NCBI GenBank assembly: GCA_965199975.1
Contig: OZ241340.1
Coordinates: forward strand, 2,728,001 to 2,792,000
Source: JASLDZ01 sp965199975
Lineage (GTDB): Bacteria; Pseudomonadota; Alphaproteobacteria; Caulobacterales; Caulobacteraceae
DNA length: 64,000 nucleotides
Direction: 5' to 3'
Part shown: positions 1 to 7,528 of the stretch, in pieces
Position numbering within the stretch: the stretch's first letter is position 1
Layout: each line of letters opens with the position of its first letter
Position numbers and translations under genes: made by a program
Notes under the pieces: model-generated
What the model was told of the DNA's origin: nothing
Database searches by the model: none
The model's input: the letters and a program-made list of their open reading frames with translations, nothing else

Positions 1-1
1 G

Positions 2-307
2 ATCGTGCTGTCCAAAGCCCCGACATACGACACGACCGAGGGCAAGCGCACCCTGGCGGCCATGGTGCGGGTGGCCGACATGACCCGCAACGCCTTCATG
101 AACGGCGACATCTCCACGGTCATGAGCCCGCGCACGGTGATCACCTGGGCGCAGAACGCCGACATCTTCGGCGACGTGGGCACCGGCTTCCGCCTCACCT
201 TCCTCAACAAGTGCGACGAGCTGGAGCGGCCGACGGTGGCCGAATTCTATCAGCGCGCGTTCGGCGCCGACCTGCCGGAGAGCGCGCTGCGGGTGAAGGT
301 CGCCTGA
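2..307 (+). CDS. cobS: Cobaltochelatase subunit CobS (3' part only)
   Basis: C-terminal 101 residues of the AAA+ subunit of the aerobic cobaltochelatase, which with CobT and CobN inserts cobalt into hydrogenobyrinic acid a,c-diamide in cobalamin synthesis. The reading frame is open to the left window edge, so the true start lies outside. The segment carries a stretch typical of CobS C-termini, STVMSPRTVITWA followed by FRLTFLNKCDELERPTVAEF (residues roughly 38-81 of the visible part), and ends about where family members end. The family call rests on remembered sequence similarity. Neighbouring cobT would normally follow but does not here; a short ORF and a tetR gene come next. Confidence 0.85.
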   Translation: MVLSKAPTYDTTEGKRTLAAMVRVADMTRNAFMNGDISTVMSPRTVITWAQNADIFGDVGTGFRLTFLNKCDELERPTVAEFYQRAFGADLPESALRVKVA

Positions 308-405
308 TCGTCGACAGGCGCGTCAAAACCTCCGGTCGACGCACCGCAGCCCTTGCCATCTTCTGACGTTTGCGTCATTATGACCTTCTTGTAATGGAGG
401 TGACG

Positions 406-513
406 ATGACTGCCGCACTGAGCCTTGCCGGCGTGACCGCAGTGATCCTGCTGACGTCCGAGCAGGTGGTTCATCTCGGCGTGCAGCTGGCCTTCCGACT
501 CCTCGGGGTCTGA
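406..513 (+). CDS. Putative 35-residue hydrophobic small protein
   Basis: A short ORF (ATG at 406, TGA at 511-513) preceded by a near-perfect Shine-Dalgarno, GGAGGT at 396-401, four bases before the ATG. The product is mostly apolar (LSLAGVTAVILLTSEQVV near the N-terminus), with one possible membrane-embedded segment and no cysteine pair or known motif. It sits between cobS and the 3' end of the convergent tetR gene, so it is not needed to explain either neighbour. I do not recognise it. The ribosome-binding site is the main reason to believe it is translated. Confidence 0.4.
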   Translation: MTAALSLAGVTAVILLTSEQVVHLGVQLAFRLLGV

Positions 514-527
514 GACCACCTCGCCGG

Positions 528-1109
528 TCAGAGCGGCGCGGCCAAGGTCCGCGCCAACGCCGATTTCGCTTCGCGCAGCAGCGCCGGATCCAAGGCGCCC
601 TGTTGCTTGAACACGCGTAGCGCGAGCCCCTCCCACAGCGCGCAGATTAATTCGATCCGCGCCTCGGCGACACCTTCCGGCGCCAAGTCGGCCTTGTCGC
701 CTAACAGGGCGCTTCGCAAAAGGACGCGCACGCGCGCATCGGCGTCATGCATGATGGTGGCGATCCGGGGATTGCGCGCCGCCTCGGAGAGGATTTCGAG
801 CCGAAGCGCAGTGACTCCGCCCAGAGCCTTCTCCTGGATATGCTGCATCGTGCGTTCGGCGATGGCCTCAGGGTCCCCCGCGAGTTCGGCGATGGAGTTG
901 GTCGCCTCCAGCAGGTCCTCCTCGACGATGGCCGCTACCACCGCCTCCTTATTCTCGAAGTAGCGGTAGATGTGGCCGACGCTGATGCCGGCCTCTTCGG
1001 CGATGCGAGCCATGCTGGCGCCGTGGAAGCCGTGCTTGGCGAAGCATGTGCGCGCCGCGTCCAGGATGCACCGCGAACGGGTCCGCGCCTCGACCGCCGC
1101 TTCGCCCAT
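528..1109 (-). CDS. TetR/AcrR-family transcriptional repressor of the adjacent RND operon
   Basis: A 193-residue TetR-type regulator. The N-terminal DNA-binding domain (about residues 10-58) has the expected order: ILDAARTCFAKHGFHGASM, then the recognition helix region AEEAGISVGHIYRYFENKE, which is close to TetR consensus. The remainder is the variable ligand-binding domain. I chose ATG at 1109 rather than the GTG one codon upstream because GGAGG lies six bases before it. The gene diverges from the efflux genes starting at 1243, and the 133-bp gap holds a strong inverted repeat, so local repression of pump and regulator is the natural reading (inference). Confidence 0.9.
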   Translation of the reverse strand: MGEAAVEARTRSRCILDAARTCFAKHGFHGASMARIAEEAGISVGHIYRYFENKEAVVAAIVEEDLLEATNSIAELAGDPEAIAERTMQHIQEKALGGVTALRLEILSEAARNPRIATIMHDADARVRVLLRSALLGDKADLAPEGVAEARIELICALWEGLALRVFKQQGALDPALLREAKSALARTLAAPL

Positions 1110-1136
1110 CACTCCCTCCGTCCCGTCTGCGCGCTA

Positions 1137-1165
1137 TTGACGCGGTGGGTCTATCCGACATACCA
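1137..1165 (+). promoter_or_regulatory. Candidate promoter of the RND efflux operon
   Basis: TTGACG at 1137-1142, followed after 16 bases by CATACC (1159-1164), resembles a sigma-70 type -35/-10 pair facing the efflux genes. The predicted start of transcription, near 1172, lies just before the inverted repeat at 1177-1196. The -10 is weak (three of six consensus bases). Confidence 0.35.
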
Positions 1166-1176
1166 CACCGCCGCAC

Positions 1177-1196
1177 GGGAGTGAACGTTCATTCCC
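1177..1196. promoter_or_regulatory. TetR-type operator
   Basis: A 20-bp inverted repeat, GGGAGTGAACGTTCATTCCC, in which nine of ten base pairs are symmetric and the core TGAACGTTCA is a perfect palindrome. It lies between the divergent tetR and efflux genes, immediately downstream of the candidate -10. Size and symmetry suit a TetR dimer. Binding is inferred, not shown. Confidence 0.65.
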
Positions 1197-1242
1197 ACCC
1201 GGCGCAACCTGGCGCCGGCGGCCCGTCGAGGGAGCCACCTGC

Positions 1243-2430
1243 ATGCGTCCACATCGCCTCGCAGCGCCGCTCGCGGCCGCCTGGGCGTTGGCGGCGTGCC
1301 ACAAGCCGCCCCCGCCCCCGCCCCCGCCGCCCGAGGTGGGCTACGTCGTCGTGCAGTCGCAGGCGGTGTCGCTCAACACCGAGCTGCCGGGCCGCACCAA
1401 CGCGTTTGTGACGGCCGACGTGCGCCCGCAGGTGAACGGCATCATCCTGCAGCGCCTGTTCACCGAAGGGACGGACGTGGCGAAGGGCCAGGCGCTCTAC
1501 CGGATCGATCCCAAGCCCTACCAGGCGCTGGTCGAGCAGGCGCAGGGCCAGTTGGCCAACGCGCAGGCCAACCTGGTGACCACCCGCCTGCAGGCGCAGC
1601 GCTACTCCGATCTGGTCAAGATCAACGCCGTCAGCAAGCAGGACAACGACAACGCCCAGGCCACCTACGGCCAAGCCCGCGCCAACGTGCAGCAGTACAA
1701 GGCCGCAGTGGACACAGCGCGCATCAACCTCGGCTACACGACGATCCGCGCTCCGGTGTCGGGGCGTATAGGGCGCTCGCTGGTCACCATCGGCGCCCTG
1801 GCCACCAGCGGGCAGACCACCGCGCTGGCCACCATCCAGGCGCTGGACCCGATCTACGTGGACGTGAGCCAGTCGTCGGATGAACTGCTCCAGCTCACCC
1901 ATGCGGTGACCCAGGGCGGGCTGAACAAGGCGCCCACCGCCCACGCCAAGCTGATCCTGTCGGACGGCTCGACCTACGCTCAGGAGGGCCTGATCCGCTT
2001 CTCCGAGGCGCAGGTCGACCCCACCACCGGCTCGGTGACGCTGCGGGCGCTTTTCCCCAATCCCAGCCGCACGCTCCTGCCCGGCATGTACGTGCGCGAG
2101 GCGATCGAGCAGGCGGTCGACCCCCGCGGCGTGCTCGCCCCGCAGACGGCGGTGACGCGCGACCCGAAGGGCGACGCCACCGTCATGGTGGTCGACAACG
2201 GCGTGGCGCAGACGCACCCGGTGACAATCAGCCGCGCGATCGGGGCCAACTGGCTCGTCACCTCGGGGCTGAAGCCCGGCGAGCAGCTGATCACCCTTGG
2301 CGCCGAGCGGGTGCAGAAGCCCGGCACCAAGGTGCGCGCCGTGCCGGCCGGCCAGGTGGCCAATGCGCCGGCGAAGCCGCCGGCTGACGGCAAGCCCGCG
2401 GGCGGCGCCGCGGCGCCTGCCGCGCACTGA
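1243..2430 (+). CDS. RND efflux periplasmic adaptor (AcrA/MexA type)
   Basis: A 395-residue membrane-fusion protein that links the inner-membrane pump to the outer-membrane channel. It begins with a lipoprotein signal (ALAAC, Cys19), followed by a run of nine prolines and then the usual adaptor layout: a lipoyl-like half motif (VRPQVNGIILQRLFTEGTDV), an alpha-helical hairpin rich in Gln and Ala (about 95-150), the second lipoyl half (TTIRAPVSGRIGRSLVTIGA), and beta-barrel and membrane-proximal domains. A Shine-Dalgarno-like GAGGGA precedes the ATG by about ten bases. It is the first gene of a three-gene efflux operon; the pump starts 24 bp after its stop. The substrate is unknown. Confidence 0.95.
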   Translation: MRPHRLAAPLAAAWALAACHKPPPPPPPPPEVGYVVVQSQAVSLNTELPGRTNAFVTADVRPQVNGIILQRLFTEGTDVAKGQALYRIDPKPYQALVEQAQGQLANAQANLVTTRLQAQRYSDLVKINAVSKQDNDNAQATYGQARANVQQYKAAVDTARINLGYTTIRAPVSGRIGRSLVTIGALATSGQTTALATIQALDPIYVDVSQSSDELLQLTHAVTQGGLNKAPTAHAKLILSDGSTYAQEGLIRFSEAQVDPTTGSVTLRALFPNPSRTLLPGMYVREAIEQAVDPRGVLAPQTAVTRDPKGDATVMVVDNGVAQTHPVTISRAIGANWLVTSGLKPGEQLITLGAERVQKPGTKVRAVPAGQVANAPAKPPADGKPAGGAAAPAAH

Positions 2431-2454
2431 TCGCGGCCGCCGGAGCGTAGCGTC

Positions 2455-5400
2455 ATGTCCCGCTTCTTCATCGATCGCCCGATCTTCGCCTGGGTGATCG
2501 CGATCATCATCATGCTGGTGGGCGTGCTCGCCATCAAGTCGCTGCCGATCGCGCAGTATCCCTCGATCGCACCACCCGCCGTGTCGATCACCGCCACCTA
2601 TCCCGGCGCCTCGGCCGAGACGCTCCAGAACACCGTCACCACGGTCATCGAGGAGCAGATGAAGGGGCTGGACCACCTCGAGTACATTTCGTCGACCAGC
2701 GACAGCTCGGGCGCGGCGACCATCACCCTGACCTTCGCCCAGGGCACCGATCCCGACATCGCCCAGGTGCAGACGCAGAACAAGCTGTCGTTGGCGCAGC
2801 CGCTCCTGCCCTCCACCGTGCAGCAGCAAGGTGTGGTGGTGGCCAAGGCCACCAAGAATTTCCTGATGTTCGTGGGCCTCTATTCCGAGGACGGTTCGCA
2901 CAACAACGCCGACCTGGGCGACATCATCGTTTCCCAGCTGCAGGACCCGCTCGCGCGAGTGAACGGAGTGGGCGACACCCAGGTGTTCGGCGGCCAGTAC
3001 GGCATGCGCATCTGGCTCGACCCCTACAAGCTGCAGACCTACGCGCTGACCACCACCGACGTGACGGCCGCGGTGCAGGCGCAGAACGCCCAGGTCGCCG
3101 CCGGCCAGATCGGCGCCGCGCCCTCGCCGCCCGACCAGCAGCTCAACGCCATCATCATCGGCCAGGGCCGCCTGCAGACGCCGGAGCAGTTCCGCGACGT
3201 CATCGTCAAGACGAACACCGACGGCTCGATCATCCGCGTGCGAGACGTAGGTCGCGTCGAGCTCGGCCAGGACAGCTACAACGTGGTGGCGCGCTACAAC
3301 CGCCACCCCGCCGCCGGCTTCGGCATCAAGCTCGCGCCGGGCGCCAACGCCCTGCAGACCGCCGACGCCGTAAAGAACCGCGTCGCCGAGCTCAGCCAAG
3401 GCTTTCCGCCAGACGTGAAGTACGTCTTTCCCTACGACACCACGCCCTTCGTCAAGCTGTCGATCGAAGATGTGGTCAAGACACTGTTCGAAGCCATCGT
3501 GCTGGTCTTCATCGTCATGTTCATCTTCCTGCAGGACTGGCGGGCGACGCTGATCCCGACCATCGCCGTGCCGGTGGTGCTGCTCGGCACCTTCGGCGTG
3601 CTGAAGCTCTTCAGCTATTCGATCAACACGCTGACCATGTTCGCCATGGTGCTGGCCATCGGCCTCCTGGTCGACGACGCCATCGTGGTGGTCGAGAACG
3701 TCGAGCGGATCATGGAGGAGGAGGGCCTTCCGCCCAAGGAGGCGGCGCGCAAGTCGATGGACGAGATCACCGGCGCCCTGATCGGCATCGCGCTGGTGCT
3801 GGTGGCCGTGTTCGTGCCCATGGCCTTCTTCGGCGGCTCGACTGGGGTGATCTACCGCCAGTTTTCGGTGACCATCGTCTCGGCGGTGCTGCTCTCGGTC
3901 TTCGTGGCGCTGACGCTGACCCCTTCCCTGTGCGGCACCCTCCTCAAGCAGAAGACCGACAAGAAGCGGGGGCGCCGCCGCGGCCTGTTCGGCAGCTTCT
4001 TCGCCTGGTTCAACAAGACCTTCGACAAGGGCGTGAACGCCTACGAGGGCGGGCTGAAGGCGATGATCAGGGGCTGGATCCCAAGCGCCGTCGTCTACCT
4101 GGTGATCGTCGGCCTCCTCGGCTTCCTGTTCCTGCGCCTGCCCACGGGCTTCCTGCCCGACGAGGACCAGGGCGTGATGTTCTCGCTGGTGCAGCTGCCC
4201 CCCACCTCGACCTTCAACCGCACCGAGGAGGTGATGAAGGGGCTGGAAAATCACTTCCTCGATGATGAGAGCGCCAACGTAGACGGCGTGTTCACCGCCG
4301 CGGGCTTCTCCTTCGCGGGCTCGGGTCAGAACGCTGGTCTGGCCTTCATCAAGCTGAAGGACTGGTCGGACCGCTCCGGCGCGAAGAACCATGCGCCCGC
4401 CATCGCCCAGCGCGCCATGGCCGCCTGGCAGGGCTTCCCCGACGCGCAGGTGTTCACCGTCGTCCCCCCCGCCGTGCAGGAGCTGGGCAACGCCACGGGC
4501 TTCGACCTGGAGCTGGAGGACAAGGCCAATTTGGGCCACGACGCGCTGGTCAAGGCGCAGGGCCAGCTCCTGGGCATGGCCTCCCAGGACAAGACGCTGG
4601 TGGGCGTGCGTCCAAACAGCCTGCCCGACGTGCCGCAGATCAAGTTCAACATCGACGGGCCGCGCGCCACCGCGCTGGGCCTCTCGATCGGCGACATCAA
4701 CACGGTGCTCGCCACCGCCTTCGGCTCCACCTATGTCGACCAGTTCATCGACCGGGGCCGGGTGAAGCGCATCTACGCCCAGGGCGAGGCGCTGTACCGC
4801 TCCAAGCCCGACGACCTGAAGCGCTGGTATGTGCGCGGCTCCTCTGGGTCGCTGGCGCCCTTCTCGGCCTTCTCAAGCTTCGACTGGACCTACGGCCCCT
4901 CGCAGCTGCAGCGCTACAATGGTCTGCCCTCGATGGAGATCCTGGGCACGCCGGCGCCGGGCGTAAGCTCGGGCCAAGCGCTCGACAGCGTGGCCAAGAT
5001 GGTCGGCAAGCTGCCGAAGGGAATTGGCTACGAGTGGACAGGCCTGAGCTACGAGGAGAAGCAGTCGGGCTCGCAGACCAGCCTGCTCTACGCCCTGTCG
5101 ATGGTGGTGGTCTTCCTCTGCCTCGCAGCGCTCTACGAGAGCTGGTCGGTGCCCATCGCCGTCCTTCTGGTGATCCCGCTGGGCATCCTGGGCGCGGTGA
5201 TCGGGGCAACGGTGCGCGGCCTGTCCAACGACGTTTATTTCCAGGTCGGCATCCTCACCACCATGGGGTTGGCGGCGAAGAACGCCATCCTGATCGTGGA
5301 GTTCGCCGAGGGCGCCGAGCGCCAGGGCAAGAGCGCGGTCGAAGCCGCGCTGGAGGCGGCGCGCCTGCGCCTGCGCCCGATCCTGATGACCTCGCTCGCC

Positions 5401-5640
5401 TTCATCGTCGGCGTGTTCCCATTGGCCATCTCCACCGGCGCGGGCTCAGGCTCGCAGAACGACATCGGCACCGGCGTGATCGGCGGCATGCTGTCGGCCA
5501 CCGTTCTGGCCATCTTCTTCGTGCCGCTGGCCTTCGTGCTGGTGGGGCGCCTGTTCGGCGACAAGGCGGCCAAGACGCGGAAGAAGGGCGCCAGGACCTC
5601 CGATGACGACGCCGGCGACGCCGCGCCGGCCACGGCGTGA
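2455..5640 (+). CDS. RND multidrug efflux transporter (AcrB/MexB type, HAE1)
   Basis: A 1061-residue proton-driven inner-membrane pump of the hydrophobe/amphiphile efflux class. It starts with the family hallmark FIDRPIFAWVIAIIIMLVG and shows the expected 12-helix layout with two large periplasmic loops. Motif D in TM4 is intact (AIGLLVDDAIVVVENVER, with the Asp pair of the proton relay), and the TM10-11 Lys region (LTTMGLAAKNAILIVEFA) is present. Length is typical (about 1030-1060). The C-terminal tail is charged and ends in a short Asp/Ala-rich stretch. It lies between adaptor and channel genes; the channel gene starts 11 bp downstream, so all three should be co-translated. Confidence 0.96.
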   Translation: MSRFFIDRPIFAWVIAIIIMLVGVLAIKSLPIAQYPSIAPPAVSITATYPGASAETLQNTVTTVIEEQMKGLDHLEYISSTSDSSGAATITLTFAQGTDPDIAQVQTQNKLSLAQPLLPSTVQQQGVVVAKATKNFLMFVGLYSEDGSHNNADLGDIIVSQLQDPLARVNGVGDTQVFGGQYGMRIWLDPYKLQTYALTTTDVTAAVQAQNAQVAAGQIGAAPSPPDQQLNAIIIGQGRLQTPEQFRDVIVKTNTDGSIIRVRDVGRVELGQDSYNVVARYNRHPAAGFGIKLAPGANALQTADAVKNRVAELSQGFPPDVKYVFPYDTTPFVKLSIEDVVKTLFEAIVLVFIVMFIFLQDWRATLIPTIAVPVVLLGTFGVLKLFSYSINTLTMFAMVLAIGLLVDDAIVVVENVERIMEEEGLPPKEAARKSMDEITGALIGIALVLVAVFVPMAFFGGSTGVIYRQFSVTIVSAVLLSVFVALTLTPSLCGTLLKQKTDKKRGRRRGLFGSFFAWFNKTFDKGVNAYEGGLKAMIRGWIPSAVVYLVIVGLLGFLFLRLPTGFLPDEDQGVMFSLVQLPPTSTFNRTEEVMKGLENHFLDDESANVDGVFTAAGFSFAGSGQNAGLAFIKLKDWSDRSGAKNHAPAIAQRAMAAWQGFPDAQVFTVVPPAVQELGNATGFDLELEDKANLGHDALVKAQGQLLGMASQDKTLVGVRPNSLPDVPQIKFNIDGPRATALGLSIGDINTVLATAFGSTYVDQFIDRGRVKRIYAQGEALYRSKPDDLKRWYVRGSSGSLAPFSAFSSFDWTYGPSQLQRYNGLPSMEILGTPAPGVSSGQALDSVAKMVGKLPKGIGYEWTGLSYEEKQSGSQTSLLYALSMVVVFLCLAALYESWSVPIAVLLVIPLGILGAVIGATVRGLSNDVYFQVGILTTMGLAAKNAILIVEFAEGAERQGKSAVEAALEAARLRLRPILMTSLAFIVGVFPLAISTGAGSGSQNDIGTGVIGGMLSATVLAIFFVPLAFVLVGRLFGDKAAKTRKKGARTSDDDAGDAAPATA

Positions 5641-5651
5641 GGAGCCCCGCC

Positions 5652-7244
5652 ATGCGCCCCCTCCCCCGCCTGCGTCCCCTTCTGGCCGCCGCCGCGGCCG
5701 CGGCGCTCGCCGCCTGCACGCTCGAGCCCCGTCTGCCCTCGACCGCGCCCGACGTCACGCCGCCTCAACTTCCAAGCGGCGGCATGGCCTACATGCCCGG
5801 CTACGGGAACGGCTTCGCCACCGCGGCGACGCCGTGGCAGCGGTTCTTCGTCGATCCCAAGCTGCGCCAGGTGATCGCGCTGGCGCTGCGCGAGAACCGC
5901 GACCTGCGGGTGGCGGCGCTCAACATCGTCGAGGCGCGCGCCCAGTATGGGGTGCAGCGCGCCGACCTCCTGCCCACCATCAACGCCGGCGCGGGCTTCA
6001 CCACCGGGCGCAGCTCGTCCTACGGGATCACCGGCACGTCCGCGACGGGGACCGGCGCCGGCGCCTCAACCGGCGGTGTGGGCGGGATCGGCGGCACGGG
6101 CACGGGCACGGGGACCGGCACGGGCACGGGCGGCGTCGGTGGCGGCATCAGCTCCACCGGCGTCTCCGGAAACTACCGCATCTACGACGCGACCCTGGGC
6201 TTCTCCAACTACGAGCTCGACGTGTTCGGCCGGGTGCGCTCGCTCACCAAGGAGGCCTTTAACCAGTACCTGGCCACCACCGAGGGCCGCCGCTCCACCC
6301 AGATCTCCATCGTGGCCGAGGTTGCCACCGACTGGCTGACCTACGCCGCGGACCTGGAGCGACTGCAGACCGAGCGTGACACGCTCAAGGCCGAGCAGTT
6401 CACCCTCGACATCATCCAGAACCGCTTCAAGTACGGCATCGCCTCGCTGCTCGACGTGCAGCAGGCGCAGACGGCGGTGGAGACCGCCCAGTCCAATATC
6501 CAGACCTACCTCACGCAGGCGGCGCAGGACCAGAACGCGCTGGATCTCGTGGTCGGCCAGAAGGTGCCGGTCGATCTTCTCCCCGGTCCGCTCGGCGGCG
6601 CGCTCGTCACCCTGCCCGAGGCCCCGGCCGGGCTGGACAGCCGCGTGCTGCTGCTGCGCCCCGACGTGCGCCAGGCCGAGCTTCAGCTGCGCGCCTACAA
6701 CGCCGACATCGGTGCGGCGCGTGCGGCCTTCTTCCCGACCATCTCGCTGACCGGCAGCGGCGGCTCCACGAGCCTCTACCTCAACAAGTTGTTCACCGCC
6801 GGCACGGGCACCTACAGCTTCGGCCCCAACGTCACCCTGCCGATCTTCGACTTCGGCAAGAACCGCGCCAACCTGGCCTACTCCCGGGCGCAGCGCGACG
6901 CGGCGTTGGCGACCTATGAAAAGGCGATCCAGAGCGCCTTTTCCGACGTGGCCAATTCGCTGGCAGCTCGCGCCAATGTGGACGGGCTGGTCGCCTCGCA
7001 GGAGCGGCTTGTGCAGGCCACCTCCGGCACGCTGCAGCTTAGTCAGGCGCGCTATCAGCGTGGCATCGACACCTACCTCAACGTGCTGACCGCGCAGCTG
7101 AACCTGGCCACCGCCCAGCAGACGCTGATCACCGCGCGGCTGTCACGCGCCTCCAATCTCGTCTCGCTGTACCGCGCGCTCGGCGGCGGCCTCGGACAGG
7201 ACCAGGTGGGCCGCCCGGCCGCCAGCGACACCGCCGCACGCTGA
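5652..7244 (+). CDS. RND outer-membrane channel lipoprotein (OprM/NodT family)
   Basis: A 530-residue TolC-like channel completing the tripartite pump. ATG at 5652 is preferred over an in-frame GTG at 5637 because GAGGAG lies correctly before it and because it gives a clean lipoprotein signal peptide (AALAAC). Two outer-membrane efflux repeats are visible (DLRVAALNIVEARAQYGVQR and the later VRQAELQLRAYNADIGAAR). The oddity is an insert of about 45 residues near residues 125-175, made almost only of Gly, Thr, Ser and Ala, including a tandem Gly-Thr run encoded by repeated ggcacg/ggcacc units (about 6091-6130). This low-complexity insert falls between helical repeats and is absent from typical family members. 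Confidence 0.93.
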   Translation: MRPLPRLRPLLAAAAAAALAACTLEPRLPSTAPDVTPPQLPSGGMAYMPGYGNGFATAATPWQRFFVDPKLRQVIALALRENRDLRVAALNIVEARAQYGVQRADLLPTINAGAGFTTGRSSSYGITGTSATGTGAGASTGGVGGIGGTGTGTGTGTGTGGVGGGISSTGVSGNYRIYDATLGFSNYELDVFGRVRSLTKEAFNQYLATTEGRRSTQISIVAEVATDWLTYAADLERLQTERDTLKAEQFTLDIIQNRFKYGIASLLDVQQAQTAVETAQSNIQTYLTQAAQDQNALDLVVGQKVPVDLLPGPLGGALVTLPEAPAGLDSRVLLLRPDVRQAELQLRAYNADIGAARAAFFPTISLTGSGGSTSLYLNKLFTAGTGTYSFGPNVTLPIFDFGKNRANLAYSRAQRDAALATYEKAIQSAFSDVANSLAARANVDGLVASQERLVQATSGTLQLSQARYQRGIDTYLNVLTAQLNLATAQQTLITARLSRASNLVSLYRALGGGLGQDQVGRPAASDTAAR

Positions 7245-7528
7245 GCCTTTTTCCCGCGCTCCCGAGCCGGGTCAGAGTGGCGCGGGTGAGTCGATCCAGC
7301 TTCACGCTCGGTCGCGCAGCCGCCGGACTCCCGGCTCGCAGTCCGGCGGCGCACACGGCCGAGATCGCTTGCACGCCTTGGTGTTGCACGCTCGCACCGG
7401 AAAGTCCCGACGGACTCTTTTCACGCCGGCGCAGTCCGGTTCTCCATCCCGGTTTGCGTCCTGGCGCCGCCCGGAGGAATGTCGCTCCCGGGGCGCATCG
7501 CTCCGTCCTGACCGGAGACTGAGCCGTC
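7245..7528 (+). other. Intergenic region with a strong stem-loop
   Basis: No convincing gene in these 284 bases. A perfect 11-bp stem (7319-7329 with 7340-7350, GCCGCCGGACT and its complement) closes a 10-base loop. There is no T-run after it, so it is not a standard terminator. It lies between the efflux operon and the M61 peptidase and may end the former or structure the leader of the latter. Confidence 0.4.

Noticed and set aside
1189..4539. A 1116-codon ORF antisense to the RND adaptor and pump
   Set aside because: Typical GC-rich shadow frame: Arg/His/Gly/Gln-rich, no domain, no ribosome-binding site, and it lies opposite two unmistakable genes.
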